Below are positions 8,880 through 18,430 of a stretch of 64,000 nt of DNA, one piece after another; positions within the stretch are counted from its first letter, which is position 1, and each line of letters starts with the position of its first letter. The notes beneath the pieces were generated by a model. The model was not told the DNA's origin and made no database searches. It worked only from the letters and a program-made list of their open reading frames with translations. The position numbers and the translations under genes are program-made. Origin of the DNA: Alphaproteobacteria bacterium. Its GTDB lineage: Bacteria > Pseudomonadota > Alphaproteobacteria > Caulobacterales > Parvularculaceae. The stretch covers positions 1 to 64,000 of the forward strand of contig JAUIMC010000001.1 in NCBI GenBank assembly GCA_030433215.1, given 5' to 3'.

Positions 8880-9344
8880 CTAATAAGGCTCGCCATTCTT
8901 GCGCATGACCGTCCAGGCGCTGTCTTCCTTGACCACCTTCATGTCGACATCCGGGTCAGTGTAGGTCGCCATCTCGTCCGGCGAACGCGTTCCCACTTCG
9001 AGAAACACCGCATCGGCGCCGGAGCGGTTGACGAGCATGTGGCCATTGGCGACGCCCGCCTTGAAACAGGCGGCGTCGCCCGCTTTCAGGACCGTCTCCC
9101 CGTCATCCTCCACCAGCACCGCCTCGCCTTCGAGCATATAGACGAACTCGTCTTCCTTGAGGTGCCAGTGCTGATGGGCCGAGGCCGCGCCGGGCGCGAG
9201 ACGGGTGAGGTTCACCCCGAACTGGTCGAGCCCGCCGAGATTGCCGAGCGCGATCTTCGAGCGGCCTTTACAATGATCGGCGAGCTTCCCCGGGTACAGA
9301 CAGGCGGTCCGGACCGGCGCGTTTTCAAGATCGACCTTCGGCAT
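8880..9344 (-). CDS. Single-domain cupin protein
   Basis: The 154-residue cytoplasmic protein has a double-stranded beta-helix core. Motif 1 is seen as SAHQHWHLKEDEFVYMLEG (two His, one Glu) and motif 2 as AGVANGHMLVNRSG (one His), which gives the usual metal site. ATG 9344 is chosen because GGGGAGGGC precedes it; the frame itself is open to 9377. It sits alone on the minus strand between dapD and dapE. Its substrate is unknown and the sequence is compatible with a small sugar or carboxylate-binding cupin rather than a large dioxygenase. Confidence 0.82.
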   Translation of the reverse strand: MPKVDLENAPVRTACLYPGKLADHCKGRSKIALGNLGGLDQFGVNLTRLAPGAASAHQHWHLKEDEFVYMLEGEAVLVEDDGETVLKAGDAACFKAGVANGHMLVNRSGADAVFLEVGTRSPDEMATYTDPDVDMKVVKEDSAWTVMRKNGEPY

Positions 9345-9403
9345 ACCGCCCTCCCCGCCGCCTGGCGCTTGTTTCAAATCATCGCCTAGTCTACCTCAAG
9401 CCC

Positions 9404-10570
9404 ATGAGCGAAATCGACAATCTTGCGCAATCCCCCGTAGCGCTCGCGCGCGCGCTGATCCGCCGGCCGTCCGTCACGCCCCTCGATGCGGGCGCCCTCG
9501 ACGTCCTGCAAACCGCACTGACGGCGCTCGGCTTTCGCGCAACGCGCCTTCCTTTCGAGGACATCGACAATCTCTACGCGGAGATCGGCGACGGAGGTCC
9601 GCATCTTTGTTTCGCCGGGCACACCGACGTCGTGCCGCCGGGCGACGAAGGCGACTGGAGCGCGCCGCCCTTTGACGCGATTGTCAGCGACGGCAATCTC
9701 TGGGGACGCGGCGCCGCCGACATGAAAGCCGCCATCGCCTCTTTCGCGAGCGCCGCCGCGCGCGCCGTGAAGGCCGGCAAGGTAAAAGGCAGACTCTCCT
9801 TCCTGATCACCGGCGACGAGGAAGGCAAAGCCGTCAACGGCACGGTGAAAATGCTGGAATGGCTGCGCGCGCAAGGGATCGACATCGATCATTGCCTGGT
9901 GGGCGAGCCTTCCAATCCCGACGCCATGGGCGACATGATCAAGGTCGGCCGGCGCGGCTCCATCAATTGCTGGCTCACCGTCACAGGCAAGCAGGGCCAT
10001 GTCGCCTATCCCCATCGCGCGAAAAACCCGGTTCCCGCGCTGATGCGCAAGCTCTTGCATTTAAGCGAAACGCCGCTCGACGAAGGCTATGAGCGGTTCC
10101 AGCCGTCCAATCTCGAAGTCACCAATATCCACATCGGCAACGAGGCGCACAATGTCATCCCCGCCAAGGCGACAGCGCGTTTCAACATCCGCTTCAATCC
10201 GACCTGGACGGGCGAGAGCATACAGGACTGGCTGCGCGATCAGATCGAGCCCATCGCACAGGAAACGGGCGCCCGCTACACGCTCGACTGCGTGGTTTCA
10301 GGGGAAGCCTTCCTGACGACGGATATGGACTTTCTCGGTCTCCTGTCGGCCTGCGTCGAGGAAAAAACCGGACGTAAGCCGGAGCTTTCAACCTCGGGCG
10401 GCACCTCGGACGCGCGCTTCATCAAGGACTATGCGCCGGTCGCCGAATTCGGGCTTGTGGGCGCCACCATGCACCAGACCGACGAGCATGTGGCCGTGGG
10501 CGATATCGAGCTTCTTGCCGACATCTATGAAGCAGTCATTACGAAGTACTTTGAAACCTTCGCGCAATAG
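9404..10570 (+). CDS. dapE: Succinyl-diaminopimelate desuccinylase
   Basis: This M20-family zinc hydrolase removes succinate from N-succinyl-LL-diaminopimelate. The 388-residue protein contains the first metal ligand motif in CFAGHTDVVPPGD, the ligand Asp in GRGAADMKAA, the catalytic/ligand Glu pair in ITGDEEGKAVNG, a dimerisation domain at about 180-290, and the C-terminal ligand His near ATMHQTDEHV. It starts 60 bases from the divergently oriented cupin gene and lacks a strong SD. It is followed by a palindromic element and is convergent with truA. Confidence 0.96.
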   Translation: MSEIDNLAQSPVALARALIRRPSVTPLDAGALDVLQTALTALGFRATRLPFEDIDNLYAEIGDGGPHLCFAGHTDVVPPGDEGDWSAPPFDAIVSDGNLWGRGAADMKAAIASFASAAARAVKAGKVKGRLSFLITGDEEGKAVNGTVKMLEWLRAQGIDIDHCLVGEPSNPDAMGDMIKVGRRGSINCWLTVTGKQGHVAYPHRAKNPVPALMRKLLHLSETPLDEGYERFQPSNLEVTNIHIGNEAHNVIPAKATARFNIRFNPTWTGESIQDWLRDQIEPIAQETGARYTLDCVVSGEAFLTTDMDFLGLLSACVEEKTGRKPELSTSGGTSDARFIKDYAPVAEFGLVGATMHQTDEHVAVGDIELLADIYEAVITKYFETFAQ

Positions 10571-10595
10571 GCGAGCCCCTAAAAAAAACGCTGAA

Positions 10596-10675
10596 TGTGT
10601 CATCGCCGGCTTTATGCCGGCGATCCAGTCTTCTCATTAAAACTGGATGCCCGGGACGCGCCCGGGCATGACACA
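10596..10675. repeat. 80-bp palindromic repeat element between dapE and truA
   Basis: Arms at 10596-10629 and 10642-10675 pair at their outer ends (TGTGTCAT with ATGACACA) and inner ends (ATCCAGT with ACTGGAT). The middles carry independent small palindromes (CGCCGGC...GCCGGCG and GCCCGGG...CCCGGGC). The 12-base loop is AT-rich. The TCAT-palindrome-ATCC design is shared with the element after dapD, so both probably belong to one dispersed repeat class. It lies between convergent genes and could serve as a bidirectional transcript-end structure. Confidence 0.7.
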
Positions 10676-10696
10676 GAGCGAGACCGCCAATGGCAT

Positions 10697-11434
10697 TCAG
10701 TACTCGGCGCGCACGAAATAAAGCCCTTCAGCCGGCGCCACCGGTCCGCAGCGCGCGCGGTCCGCGGCTTTCAGCGCGTCTTCTAGGTCGCGGGCGCGCC
10801 ATTTGCCCTTGCCGACCTCGACAAGCGAGCCCGTGATCGAGCGCACCTGGTGGTGCAGGAAAGACCGCGCTGCGCAGCGGATGAAAACATCCTCGCCCAG
10901 GCGTGAAACGGAAATCTCATTGAGCGTTTTCACCGGGCTGTCGGACTGGCAGGAGGCGGCGCGGAACGTCGTGAAATCATGCTTGCCGACAAGGTATTGC
11001 GCGGCCGCATGCATGGCCTCCGCATCGAGCTTTTGCGGCACGCGCCAGGCCCGGCCGGCATCAAGGGTCAGCGGCGCGCGGCGATTGACGATGCGATATT
11101 CATAAGCCCGGCCTTTGCAGGAAAAGCGCGCATGAAAGTCATCCGCCGCAAGTTCCGCATCAAGCACCGCAATCGGATGTGGCCGCAAATGCTGGTTGAT
11201 GGCGTCGCGCACCTTGTGGGCGGAGGTCGGCTTTTCGATCTCGATATGGGCCGTCATGGCCAGCGCATGGACGCCCGCATCGGTGCGCCCCGCCGCAAAG
11301 GCCGCCACATCCTCGCCGCAAAAAGCTTTTGCGGCGTCTTCCAGAATTTCCTGAACCGCCAGCCCGTTCTCCTGACGCTGCCAGCCGACGAAATTCGTGC
11401 CGTCAAATTCGAGCGTGAGCCTGTAGCGCGCCAT
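10697..11434 (-). CDS. truA: tRNA pseudouridine synthase A
   Basis: TruA makes pseudouridine at positions 38-40 of the tRNA anticodon stem-loop. The 245-residue product starts [18 protein letters not shown] and contains the catalytic motif [10 protein letters not shown] (Asp near residue 52). It also has the conserved [16 protein letters not shown] and the C-terminal [18 protein letters not shown]. Its start codon overlaps the fmt stop as ATGA, showing translational coupling in the def-fmt-truA operon. Confidence 0.96.
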   Translation of the reverse strand: MARYRLTLEFDGTNFVGWQRQENGLAVQEILEDAAKAFCGEDVAAFAAGRTDAGVHALAMTAHIEIEKPTSAHKVRDAINQHLRPHPIAVLDAELAADDFHARFSCKGRAYEYRIVNRRAPLTLDAGRAWRVPQKLDAEAMHAAAQYLVGKHDFTTFRAASCQSDSPVKTLNEISVSRLGEDVFIRCAARSFLHHQVRSITGSLVEVGKGKWRARDLEDALKAADRARCGPVAPAEGLYFVRAEY

Positions 11435-12354
11435 CAGGAAAGCCGCGCGCCTATCTCGAGCCCGAAGCCGCGCAGGAACTCACCGGCGGTCTGGGCTTTC
11501 TTGCCGGCGCGCTGGAGGGCGACAAGCTCCACCGCGCCCTCGCCGCAGGCGACGACAAGCTTTTCATCCGTATCGAGAATGTCTCCGGCCGCGCCGCTTC
11601 CCTCGGCAAGGCGCGACATCAGCACTTTGACGCGCGCGCCTTCGCGCTCGAACCAGGCGCCCGGAAACGGCGCCAGGCCGCGAATATGCCGGTCGATGTC
11701 GGCGGCCGGCCGCGACCAGTCGATGCGCGCTTCGGCGGCGCTGATTTTTTCCGCGTAAACAACGCCTTCTCCCCCTTGCGGGGTTTCGGTGAGCGCGCCC
11801 CGCTCCAGGGCCGCCAGCGCCCGGGGACCGAGCTGCGCGGCGACGCCGGAAAGCTTGTCGTGAAGGCTGCCCGCCGTGTCGTCATCGGCGATGGTGACGG
11901 TTTCCGACAGCAGGATCGGGCCGGTGTCGAGGCCCGCCTCCATCTTCATCACCTGCACGCCGGTGACTTTGTCGCCGGCCATGATCGCCCGCTGAATCGG
12001 CGCGGCGCCGCGCCAGCGCGGCAACAGCGAAGCGTGAAGATTGAGGCACCCCAGGCGCGGCGCGTCGAGCACCGCTTGCGGCAGGATAAGCCCATAAGCG
12101 ACGACCACCGCGACATCGAGATCGAGCGCCCGGAAGGCGTCGCGTTCTTCTTGCGCCTTGAAATTTTCCGGCGTCCTGACCTCAAGCCCGAAACTTTCGG
12201 CGAGCTTGTGGACAGGCGAGGGCGTCAGCTTGTGGCCGCGGCCCGAAGGCCTTGGCGGCTGCGTGTAAACCGCCGCCACATCGTGGCCGGCCGCCGCCAG
12301 CTCCGCCAGAACGGGGACGGAAAATTCCGGCGTTCCCATGAAAGCGAGGCGCAT
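11434..12354 (-). CDS. fmt: Methionyl-tRNA formyltransferase
   Basis: This enzyme formylates initiator Met-tRNA using 10-formyl-THF. The 306-residue protein has the N-terminal formyltransferase fold ([16 protein letters not shown]), the [20 protein letters not shown] motif with the family Asn-His-Asp-type catalytic region ([15 protein letters not shown]), and a C-terminal OB-like domain. It is the second gene of def-fmt-truA, 30 bases after def and overlapping truA by one base of the ATGA junction. Confidence 0.96.
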   Translation of the reverse strand: MRLAFMGTPEFSVPVLAELAAAGHDVAAVYTQPPRPSGRGHKLTPSPVHKLAESFGLEVRTPENFKAQEERDAFRALDLDVAVVVAYGLILPQAVLDAPRLGCLNLHASLLPRWRGAAPIQRAIMAGDKVTGVQVMKMEAGLDTGPILLSETVTIADDDTAGSLHDKLSGVAAQLGPRALAALERGALTETPQGGEGVVYAEKISAAEARIDWSRPAADIDRHIRGLAPFPGAWFEREGARVKVLMSRLAEGSGAAGDILDTDEKLVVACGEGAVELVALQRAGKKAQTAGEFLRGFGLEIGARLS

Positions 12355-12384
12355 CGGAAGGGCTCCGGCGTTGGGCGGCGCGGC

Positions 12385-12903
12385 TTAGGACGCGGCCGCG
12401 AGACGCTGTTCTTTTTTGAGTTTCTTCAGCACCCGTTCGCGTTTCAAGCGCGACAGGTGGTCGATGAACAGGACGCCCTCGAGATGGTCCATCTCGTGCT
12501 GAATGCAGGTGGCGAGAAGGTCGTCCGCCTCGAGGATCTGTTCGGCGCCGTCATAGTCGAGATATTTGACCCGGCAACGGGCCGGACGCTCCACCTCGTC
12601 GAAATATTCGGGCACGGACAAGCACCCTTCCTCATAGACATTCATGTCTTCGGAGGGGTCGAGAATTTCCGGATTGACGAAAAACTGCGGCGCCGGCTCT
12701 TCGTCCTTGCCCGCGAGATCCATGACGATGACGCGCAGCGGCACGCCCACCTGGATCGCGGCGAGGCCGATGCCCGGCGCGTCATACATGGTCTCCAGCA
12801 TGTCATCCATGAGCGCGCGCAGCTCGTCATCGACCGTCTCCACGGGCTTTGAAACCTGGCGAAGGCGGGGGTCGGGCGCTGTAATGATGGGTCGAATGCT
12901 CAT
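12385..12903 (-). CDS. def: Peptide deformylase
   Basis: Def removes the N-formyl group from nascent proteins. All three PDF motifs are present in the 172-residue product: [10 protein letters not shown] (motif 1), EEGCLSVP (motif 2, metal Cys) and [17 protein letters not shown] (motif 3, HExxH-like zinc ligands). ATG 12903 gives the usual [15 protein letters not shown]-terminus and is preceded by AGGTGA; a GTG at 12912 would add three residues. It is the first gene of the def-fmt-truA operon. Confidence 0.96.
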   Translation of the reverse strand: MSIRPIITAPDPRLRQVSKPVETVDDELRALMDDMLETMYDAPGIGLAAIQVGVPLRVIVMDLAGKDEEPAPQFFVNPEILDPSEDMNVYEEGCLSVPEYFDEVERPARCRVKYLDYDGAEQILEADDLLATCIQHEMDHLEGVLFIDHLSRLKRERVLKKLKKEQRLAAAS

Positions 12904-13075
12904 GGCTTTCACCTATGGCCGGCCCTGCCCGGCGTCAAGACGCGGGGGGCCCTTGGAAGGCGTCCTGGGCGCGCTTCCGGCCCGCGAAACATGGTTAATG
13001 CTAAACCCTCGCTTTTTATGGGATTTTCCCATAATGTGCCATTCTCAGGTGGTGTTTCGAGGTGGGGAATTGACC

Positions 13076-15031
13076 ATGCAGTGGCGTGCGCCGTCCGTGC
13101 AGAGCGATACGCCCGGATCGCCGGGAGAGGCGACCCCGGCCGAGACGGATCAGGCCGAAGGCGTTGCGGCCGAGGCCGGACAGACCGAAACCGGTCAGCC
13201 AGAACCGCTGATCAGCGGGCCCTTGCCTGCCCTTTGGGCGGGCGTCGGCGCCTTTCTGCTGATCTTCCTGATCGGCATGATGCTGATCATCCGGGGCCGC
13301 GTCACCAAAGCCAAGCCGCGCGCCGGCAAGGCCGAAAGCCGCGCCTATTTCGAACCGGCGGGCGAAAACGCCGAAATCACCTTCGACGAAGACGAAGATA
13401 CAGACGAAGCGCCCGAGCCGCCCGACACGCAGGAGCAGTGGCGCGACGACGAGGCCGGCGAGACCGAAATCACCATCCGGCACGGCCATGAAAGCGGCTC
13501 GCTGCACGAAGACGAACCCGCCCTTCAGGAAGAAGCAGAAGCCGCCGCGCCAGAGCCGGAAGAACCGGCAGACCTCGCCGCTCCAGAAAAACCCGAAAAG
13601 AAGAAAAGGCCCGCCTTCGCCGGCTTGTTCGGCAAGAGGAACAAGACAGAGTCCGAGCCGCCGCAACCCGACCCCGACTTTCCCGCTGATGACGGCGCGC
13701 CCGATGACGAGGCTTTCTATCCGGACGAGCCCGAAGCCGAGCTCGGCTTTTTCGCGCCGGAGCCGGAAAGCGCGGCGGAAGACGACGCAACGCCCCATGA
13801 CGAACCGCCCGCCTATGAGCCCGCGCCTGAAGAGGCGGCGCCCCAGCCGGTCGCGGCGGAGCCTCTTGCGCCCGCCCCCGCTTATGAGGCCGGGGACGAA
13901 CGCCTGCATCATGCCGAAGAAACCGCGCGCGCGGCGTTGAAACGCGCCGAAGACGCCGAAGCGCTGGCGCGCGATCTCCAGCGCGCCAATGACGAGGCGC
14001 AGCGCGTGATGAATGTGGACATCAAGAAACAGGAAGCCGCGCTCGACCAGCGCGCCGAAGCGATGGCCGAGATGGAGCGCCGCCTGACCGCGATGTCCGA
14101 CGATTTCCATCAGCGCCTCGAGACGGTGAACGCCGAGGCGGCGAAACTTTCCGACCGCGCGCCCGCACCTCAAGCCGCCGCTTTTCACGAAGCAGCCGCC
14201 GGCGTTTCCGAAGAACATTTCGCCGAGTTCGCCAACCTCATGGGCGAGCAGTTCGAGGCGTTGCGCGGCGAAGTCAAAGACGCCGTCGACAAGCTCACCA
14301 AGCGCCTGAACCATCTGCCTTCGTCGCCGGCCGTCGCAACCGCCACCGCCGCGCGCATCCAGCTTTCCGATCTTCTGAGCGACGCGCTCGCCCCGCAGCG
14401 CTACAAGCTTGGCTACAAGCTGCCCACCGGGCGCACGGCGGAAGCGGCCATCATGATGCCCGGCCCCATGGCGCCCATCGCCATCGACGCGCGCTTTCCG
14501 GCCGAGGCTTTCGACTCGTGGCAATTGTCGCGCAACGCCGGCACCGAGACCGAACTGCGCCGCGCGGTCCTGCGCAACATCGCCGATGTCGGCGAAAAGC
14601 TGATCGTCGCGGAAGAGACCGCCGACTGCGCCATGATGTTCGTGCCTTCAGAAAACATTCTTTCCGAACTGCACGCGCATTTTTCCGATCTCGTTCAGGA
14701 AAGCTATCGCGCCCGCGTCTTCATGGTCTCGCCGACCTCGCTGATGGCGACTCTCCACACGATCAGCGCGGTTATGGCCGGCGCGGGGCTGCGCGAGACA
14801 AGCTCCATGAGCTTCCTCGACGAGCTGCACGCCCTGCGCCAGCGCGTCGCGACGCTGGAAACCCTGCGCCAGAACGGCGCCGGCAAGGCGCCCGAAAAGG
14901 CTGAAAAACCGGCGGAAAAACAGCCAGAGGCCCCGGCCCCCGTGCAATATTCAGCGGTCTTCGACAGCCCGCCGACGCGCAAGCCCGGCGGCGAAAGCGG
15001 CGACGACAAGTCGCCCTTCCCCTTGCGGTAA
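13076..15031 (+). CDS. Membrane-anchored RmuC-family protein with degenerate nuclease motif
   Basis: The 651-residue protein has one transmembrane segment (about 49-72), a long acidic Pro/Glu-rich region (about 90-280), a coiled coil (about 280-350), and a C-terminal RmuC-like domain (about 400-600). The C-terminal match includes LRNIADVGEKLIVAEETADCAMMFVPSENI and the downstream FMVSPTSLMATLHTISAVM, equivalent to MFVPGEN and ASPTILIAMLKS in canonical RmuC. The presumed catalytic DxK of RmuC is DAR here (IAIDARFP) and the WGE and KPD motifs are absent, so it may lack nuclease activity. It is convergent with canonical rmuC, 9 bases apart. ATG 13076 follows GAGGTGGGG. Confidence 0.75.
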   Translation: MQWRAPSVQSDTPGSPGEATPAETDQAEGVAAEAGQTETGQPEPLISGPLPALWAGVGAFLLIFLIGMMLIIRGRVTKAKPRAGKAESRAYFEPAGENAEITFDEDEDTDEAPEPPDTQEQWRDDEAGETEITIRHGHESGSLHEDEPALQEEAEAAAPEPEEPADLAAPEKPEKKKRPAFAGLFGKRNKTESEPPQPDPDFPADDGAPDDEAFYPDEPEAELGFFAPEPESAAEDDATPHDEPPAYEPAPEEAAPQPVAAEPLAPAPAYEAGDERLHHAEETARAALKRAEDAEALARDLQRANDEAQRVMNVDIKKQEAALDQRAEAMAEMERRLTAMSDDFHQRLETVNAEAAKLSDRAPAPQAAAFHEAAAGVSEEHFAEFANLMGEQFEALRGEVKDAVDKLTKRLNHLPSSPAVATATAARIQLSDLLSDALAPQRYKLGYKLPTGRTAEAAIMMPGPMAPIAIDARFPAEAFDSWQLSRNAGTETELRRAVLRNIADVGEKLIVAEETADCAMMFVPSENILSELHAHFSDLVQESYRARVFMVSPTSLMATLHTISAVMAGAGLRETSSMSFLDELHALRQRVATLETLRQNGAGKAPEKAEKPAEKQPEAPAPVQYSAVFDSPPTRKPGGESGDDKSPFPLR

Positions 15032-15040
15032 ACTGAACGA

Positions 15041-16492
15041 TCAGGCCGCGTCTTCGCGCCCATCTTCATCAGAATCTTCGCCGGCCTCTTCATCCGCAGA
15101 CAGATCGTCTCGCAACTGACGGGGCGCGTCTTCCACCGGCGAGAGAAGATCGATCTCGGTTTCAACGCCCGGAATTTCATAATCGGCGAATTTGCGCGCG
15201 CGAGAGAGGACGCGCGATTCAAACCCGCCCACCGTGGCGTTGTATTTACCCAGCGCGGTAGAGAGCGCCTTGCCGAGCCCGCCGAGATTTTTGCTCATCA
15301 CCTGAAGACTGTCATAGAGATCTTTCGCCATGGCGGCGACGGCCTGCGCATGTTCGGTCATCTTTTCCTGGCGCCAGTTCAACGCCGCGGATTTCAGCAT
15401 GGCGATGAGGATCGTCGGCGAGGCGATAAGGATTTTGCGGTCGAACGCGTCCTGATAAAGCTGCGGGCGCGCCTCGAGCGCGGCGGAGAAATAATTCTCG
15501 CCGGGCACGAACATCACCACATAATCGAGGGAGTCGCGCAGCGAGGCGGCGTATTCCTTTTTCGCAAGGCTCTGGACGTGTTTCCAGAGATCGTCCGCAT
15601 GCCGCGCAAGATGGCCGGCGCGCGCCTCGTCCGTCTCCGCCTCGATGGCGTCGAGATAGGCGCCGAGCGAAACTTTTGAATCGACGGCGACTTTGCGCCC
15701 GCCGGGCAGGCTCACCACCATGTCCGGCTGCTTGCGTCGCTGTTCGGCGTCGTCATGGCTCGCCTGTTCGACAAAGTCGACATAGGCGTTCATGCCCGCG
15801 ATCTCGACCACATTGCGCAACTGCTCCTCGCCCCAGCGGCCGCGCGTCTTGGGGCCAGCGCGCAAGGCGGTCGCGAGCTTGTTCGCTTCGGCGCGCACGT
15901 CATGGGTCGATTTCGCAAGCTCGCCGATCTGGTTTGCGAGCGCGCCGCGCGATTCCGTCTGCTCCTTCTTCAGCTCATCGAGACCTTTCTGGTAGCGAGC
16001 CAAAGTCTCGCTGACAGGTTTCAACAAATCGTCGAGCGCTTTCTCGCGTTTGTCGTTGTCGCTTTGCGCGTTCTCGCGATAGCGTTGAAAGGTTTCCTGG
16101 GCGCGTTTCAGAAAGGCTTCATTGGCGCCCTCGAGCAGTTGCGCGGTCGTCGCCTTGAACTCCGTTTCCATGCGCGTCTTCAACTCGTTCAAGGCGCGCT
16201 CGCGTTCGGCGATCGTCGCCTTGCCGACCGCAACATCGCTTTGAAGCTGTTCGCGCAGGCGCTTTTCATGAGCGAGTTCGTCGCGCAATTCGTCGTAATT
16301 GCTCGTCTGGTGCTGCGCCGAGGCGAGCGCAATCTGCGTTTCGTGCAATTCCTCGCGAAGCCGCGCCGAACGCTTCAGGGCGCGGCGCGACTGCACGATG
16401 AAAAACACCGCGGCAATGAACAAAAAGAGCGCCAGCCAGAAGGCCGGGCCGTCGAGCGGGAACCCCGCGCGGGAGAGCGCATCCATGATCAT
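15041..16492 (-). CDS. rmuC: DNA recombination protein RmuC
   Basis: RmuC is a membrane-tethered protein with a PD-(D/E)xK-type core that limits inversions at short inverted repeats. The 483-residue product has an N-terminal transmembrane segment, a coiled coil (about 35-190), and the RmuC domain. That domain shows GRWGEEQLRNVVEIAGM, the QPDMVVSLPGG strand and AVDSKVSLGAYLDA (Asp-Ser-Lys near residue 270), then MFVPGENYFSAALEA and IASPTILIAML. The tail is acidic. It is convergent with the degenerate paralogue at 13076-15031. Confidence 0.92.
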   Translation of the reverse strand: MIMDALSRAGFPLDGPAFWLALFLFIAAVFFIVQSRRALKRSARLREELHETQIALASAQHQTSNYDELRDELAHEKRLREQLQSDVAVGKATIAERERALNELKTRMETEFKATTAQLLEGANEAFLKRAQETFQRYRENAQSDNDKREKALDDLLKPVSETLARYQKGLDELKKEQTESRGALANQIGELAKSTHDVRAEANKLATALRAGPKTRGRWGEEQLRNVVEIAGMNAYVDFVEQASHDDAEQRRKQPDMVVSLPGGRKVAVDSKVSLGAYLDAIEAETDEARAGHLARHADDLWKHVQSLAKKEYAASLRDSLDYVVMFVPGENYFSAALEARPQLYQDAFDRKILIASPTILIAMLKSAALNWRQEKMTEHAQAVAAMAKDLYDSLQVMSKNLGGLGKALSTALGKYNATVGGFESRVLSRARKFADYEIPGVETEIDLLSPVEDAPRQLRDDLSADEEAGEDSDEDGREDAA

Positions 16493-16617
16493 GGGCCCAA
16501 ACTAGCAGATTCGCGGGCGCGGCGGCGACCGGGCGCTTTCCCCAGAAAGCCCCGCCCCACACACAGAGCCCAGCCCCCGTAAGGCTTTCTTTAAGCATCG
16601 CGCCTAGTTTGCTGGCC

Positions 16618-17823
16618 ATGAATCTCGCCGTTTTCACCCGGGCCGACGGGGCCGTCGACCTGCGCCTCACTGCGCTGCAGGCGAAGGTCTGCGCCGTCGC
16701 GGTGATCCTGCCCCTGCTCGCGGTGGGGATTGTGCAAATCGTCTTCGCCAAGGACTACATCACGCCCGCGGGCCCGCCCATCGGCGGCGATTTCATCACT
16801 TTCTGGACGGCGGCGAAGGCGGCGGTCGCCGGCGAGGCGACGGCGATCTACGATGTCGAGACCTTCCGGGACTGGCTGGCGCGTCTTGCGCCGGGCGGCG
16901 AGGGCGCGCGCTTCACCTGGCAATATCCGCCCACCTATTTCCTGATCATCGGCCTTCTCGCCTTCCTGCCTTACTGGCTCGCCTATGCGGTCTGGACCGG
17001 CGGGGGCTTTGCCTGTTTCGCCGCCGCCGCGCGCGCGGCGGGCGTGCGCGGCCTGGCGCTGTTTCTCGTGATCGCGGCGCCCGCCGCCTTTCAGGCGGTC
17101 ATCACCGGCCAGAACGGTTTCCTGACGGCGACGCTCCTCCTTGGCGCCGTCCTGGCGCCCGACAAGCGCCCGCTCCTCGCGGGGGCCTGCGCGGCGGCGC
17201 TCACCGTCAAGCCGCAGCTGGGCCTGTTGATCCCCATCGCCTACGCCGCGGGCGGTCACTGGCGCGCCTTCGGCTACGCCGCGGCGGGCGCGGTTCTGTT
17301 CGCGGGCGCCAGCGTCGCCATTTTCGGCGTCGAGGCGTGGACGGCGTTTTTCGGCAGCGTCCTCAACGCTGGCGGCAATGTCGCGAGCGGCATCATGCCG
17401 CTTTACAAAATGCCCACGGTCTTCGCCGCCCTGTCGCTGGCGGGCCTTCCCGCGAGCCTCGCCCTCGCCTTTCATCTTCTCGGCGCCGGCGCCGCCGTGT
17501 GGGCGACATGGATGATCTGGCGGCGGAGCGACAACCGCGCGCTGAAAGCGTCGGTCGTGTGCGCCGGGGCGTTTCTCGTCGCGCCTTACGCCTATTACTA
17601 CGAGCTCGTCATCATGGCGGCGCCGATTGCGCTGCTCGCCATGAACGCCGCCGAAACGGGCTGGCGGCGATACGACCATATCATCCTGGCGGAGCTTTTC
17701 TTCCTGCCCATGCTGCTGCCCGGCGAAGCGACGCGCAGCGGCTTCAATCTCGCCTTCGTGGTGACGGTGCTGGCTTTTGTTTTCGTGTTGCGGCGGATGC
17801 AGCCGCAGAGCTGCGCGGCCTAA
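16618..17823 (+). CDS. GT87-family (DUF2029) polyprenyl-phosphate-dependent membrane glycosyltransferase
   Basis: The 401-residue protein has about 9-10 hydrophobic segments and the family's periplasmic motif near the N-terminus, [19 protein letters not shown] followed by YDVETF, with IGGDF supplying the Asp expected in mannosyltransferases of this fold. TWQYPPTYF and MPTVFAAL are further family-like stretches. It probably transfers a sugar from a lipid-linked donor on the periplasmic face; donor and acceptor are unknown. ATG 16618 is preferred over TTG 16609, but no good SD is visible. Its 3' end overlaps recR by four bases tail-to-tail. Confidence 0.85.
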   Translation: MNLAVFTRADGAVDLRLTALQAKVCAVAVILPLLAVGIVQIVFAKDYITPAGPPIGGDFITFWTAAKAAVAGEATAIYDVETFRDWLARLAPGGEGARFTWQYPPTYFLIIGLLAFLPYWLAYAVWTGGGFACFAAAARAAGVRGLALFLVIAAPAAFQAVITGQNGFLTATLLLGAVLAPDKRPLLAGACAAALTVKPQLGLLIPIAYAAGGHWRAFGYAAAGAVLFAGASVAIFGVEAWTAFFGSVLNAGGNVASGIMPLYKMPTVFAALSLAGLPASLALAFHLLGAGAAVWATWMIWRRSDNRALKASVVCAGAFLVAPYAYYYELVIMAAPIALLAMNAAETGWRRYDHIILAELFFLPMLLPGEATRSGFNLAFVVTVLAFVFVLRRMQPQSCAA

Positions 17824-18425
17824 TAAGGCCGGCGGGATTTCATCGCCGCGGCGAGCGTTCCCTCATCGAGATAATCAAGCTCGCCGCCCACGGGCACCCC
17901 TTGCGAAAGCCGCGTGACGCTGACGCCCGAGCTTTCGAGGTGATCGGTCAGATAATGCGCCGTGGTCTGACCATCGACCGTGGCGGCGAGCGCCAGGACG
18001 ATTTCCGATATGCCGCCCTCTTTCACCCGCGCGATCAGCGTGCCGAGATTGAGATCGTCAGGACCGATGCCGTCGAGCGGCGACAGGAGCCCGCCGAGCA
18101 CATGATAGCGGCCCTTGTGCGCGCCGGCGCGCTCGAGCGCCCAGAGATCGGCCACATCCTGCACCACGCACAGCACCGTCTGGTCGCGGTCATGATCGGC
18201 GCAGACGGCGCAGGGGTCGATCGAATCCCAGTTGCCGCAGACCGAGCAGGCCTTCACTTTATTGGCCGCCTCATCGAGGGCGAAGGCAAGCGGGCGCATC
18301 ACCGGATCGCGTTTTTTCAGGAGATAAAGCGCGGCGCGCTTGGCCGAGCGCGGCCCCAGCCCCGGCATTTTTGCGAGGAGATCAATCAGGCGCTGTAACT
18401 CGGGACCGATGGTTGCGGCGGGCAT
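17820..18425 (-). CDS. recR: Recombination mediator protein RecR
   Basis: RecR works with RecO/RecF to load RecA on gapped DNA. The 201-residue protein has the helix-hairpin-helix region ([17 protein letters not shown]), the four-Cys zinc finger [16 protein letters not shown] (about residues 58-73) and a Toprim domain with [12 protein letters not shown] and ending LDYLDEGTL. It is the usual downstream partner of dnaX-ybaB, but here a non-conserved gene lies between ybaB and recR. Confidence 0.97.
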   Translation of the reverse strand: MPAATIGPELQRLIDLLAKMPGLGPRSAKRAALYLLKKRDPVMRPLAFALDEAANKVKACSVCGNWDSIDPCAVCADHDRDQTVLCVVQDVADLWALERAGAHKGRYHVLGGLLSPLDGIGPDDLNLGTLIARVKEGGISEIVLALAATVDGQTTAHYLTDHLESSGVSVTRLSQGVPVGGELDYLDEGTLAAAMKSRRPY

Positions 18426-18430
18426 GGCTG

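Noticed and set aside
13016-14524. 502-residue minus-strand frame
   Set aside because: Shadow of the acidic RmuC-like gene; the Arg/Phe/Gly composition is the reverse complement of its Glu/Pro codons.
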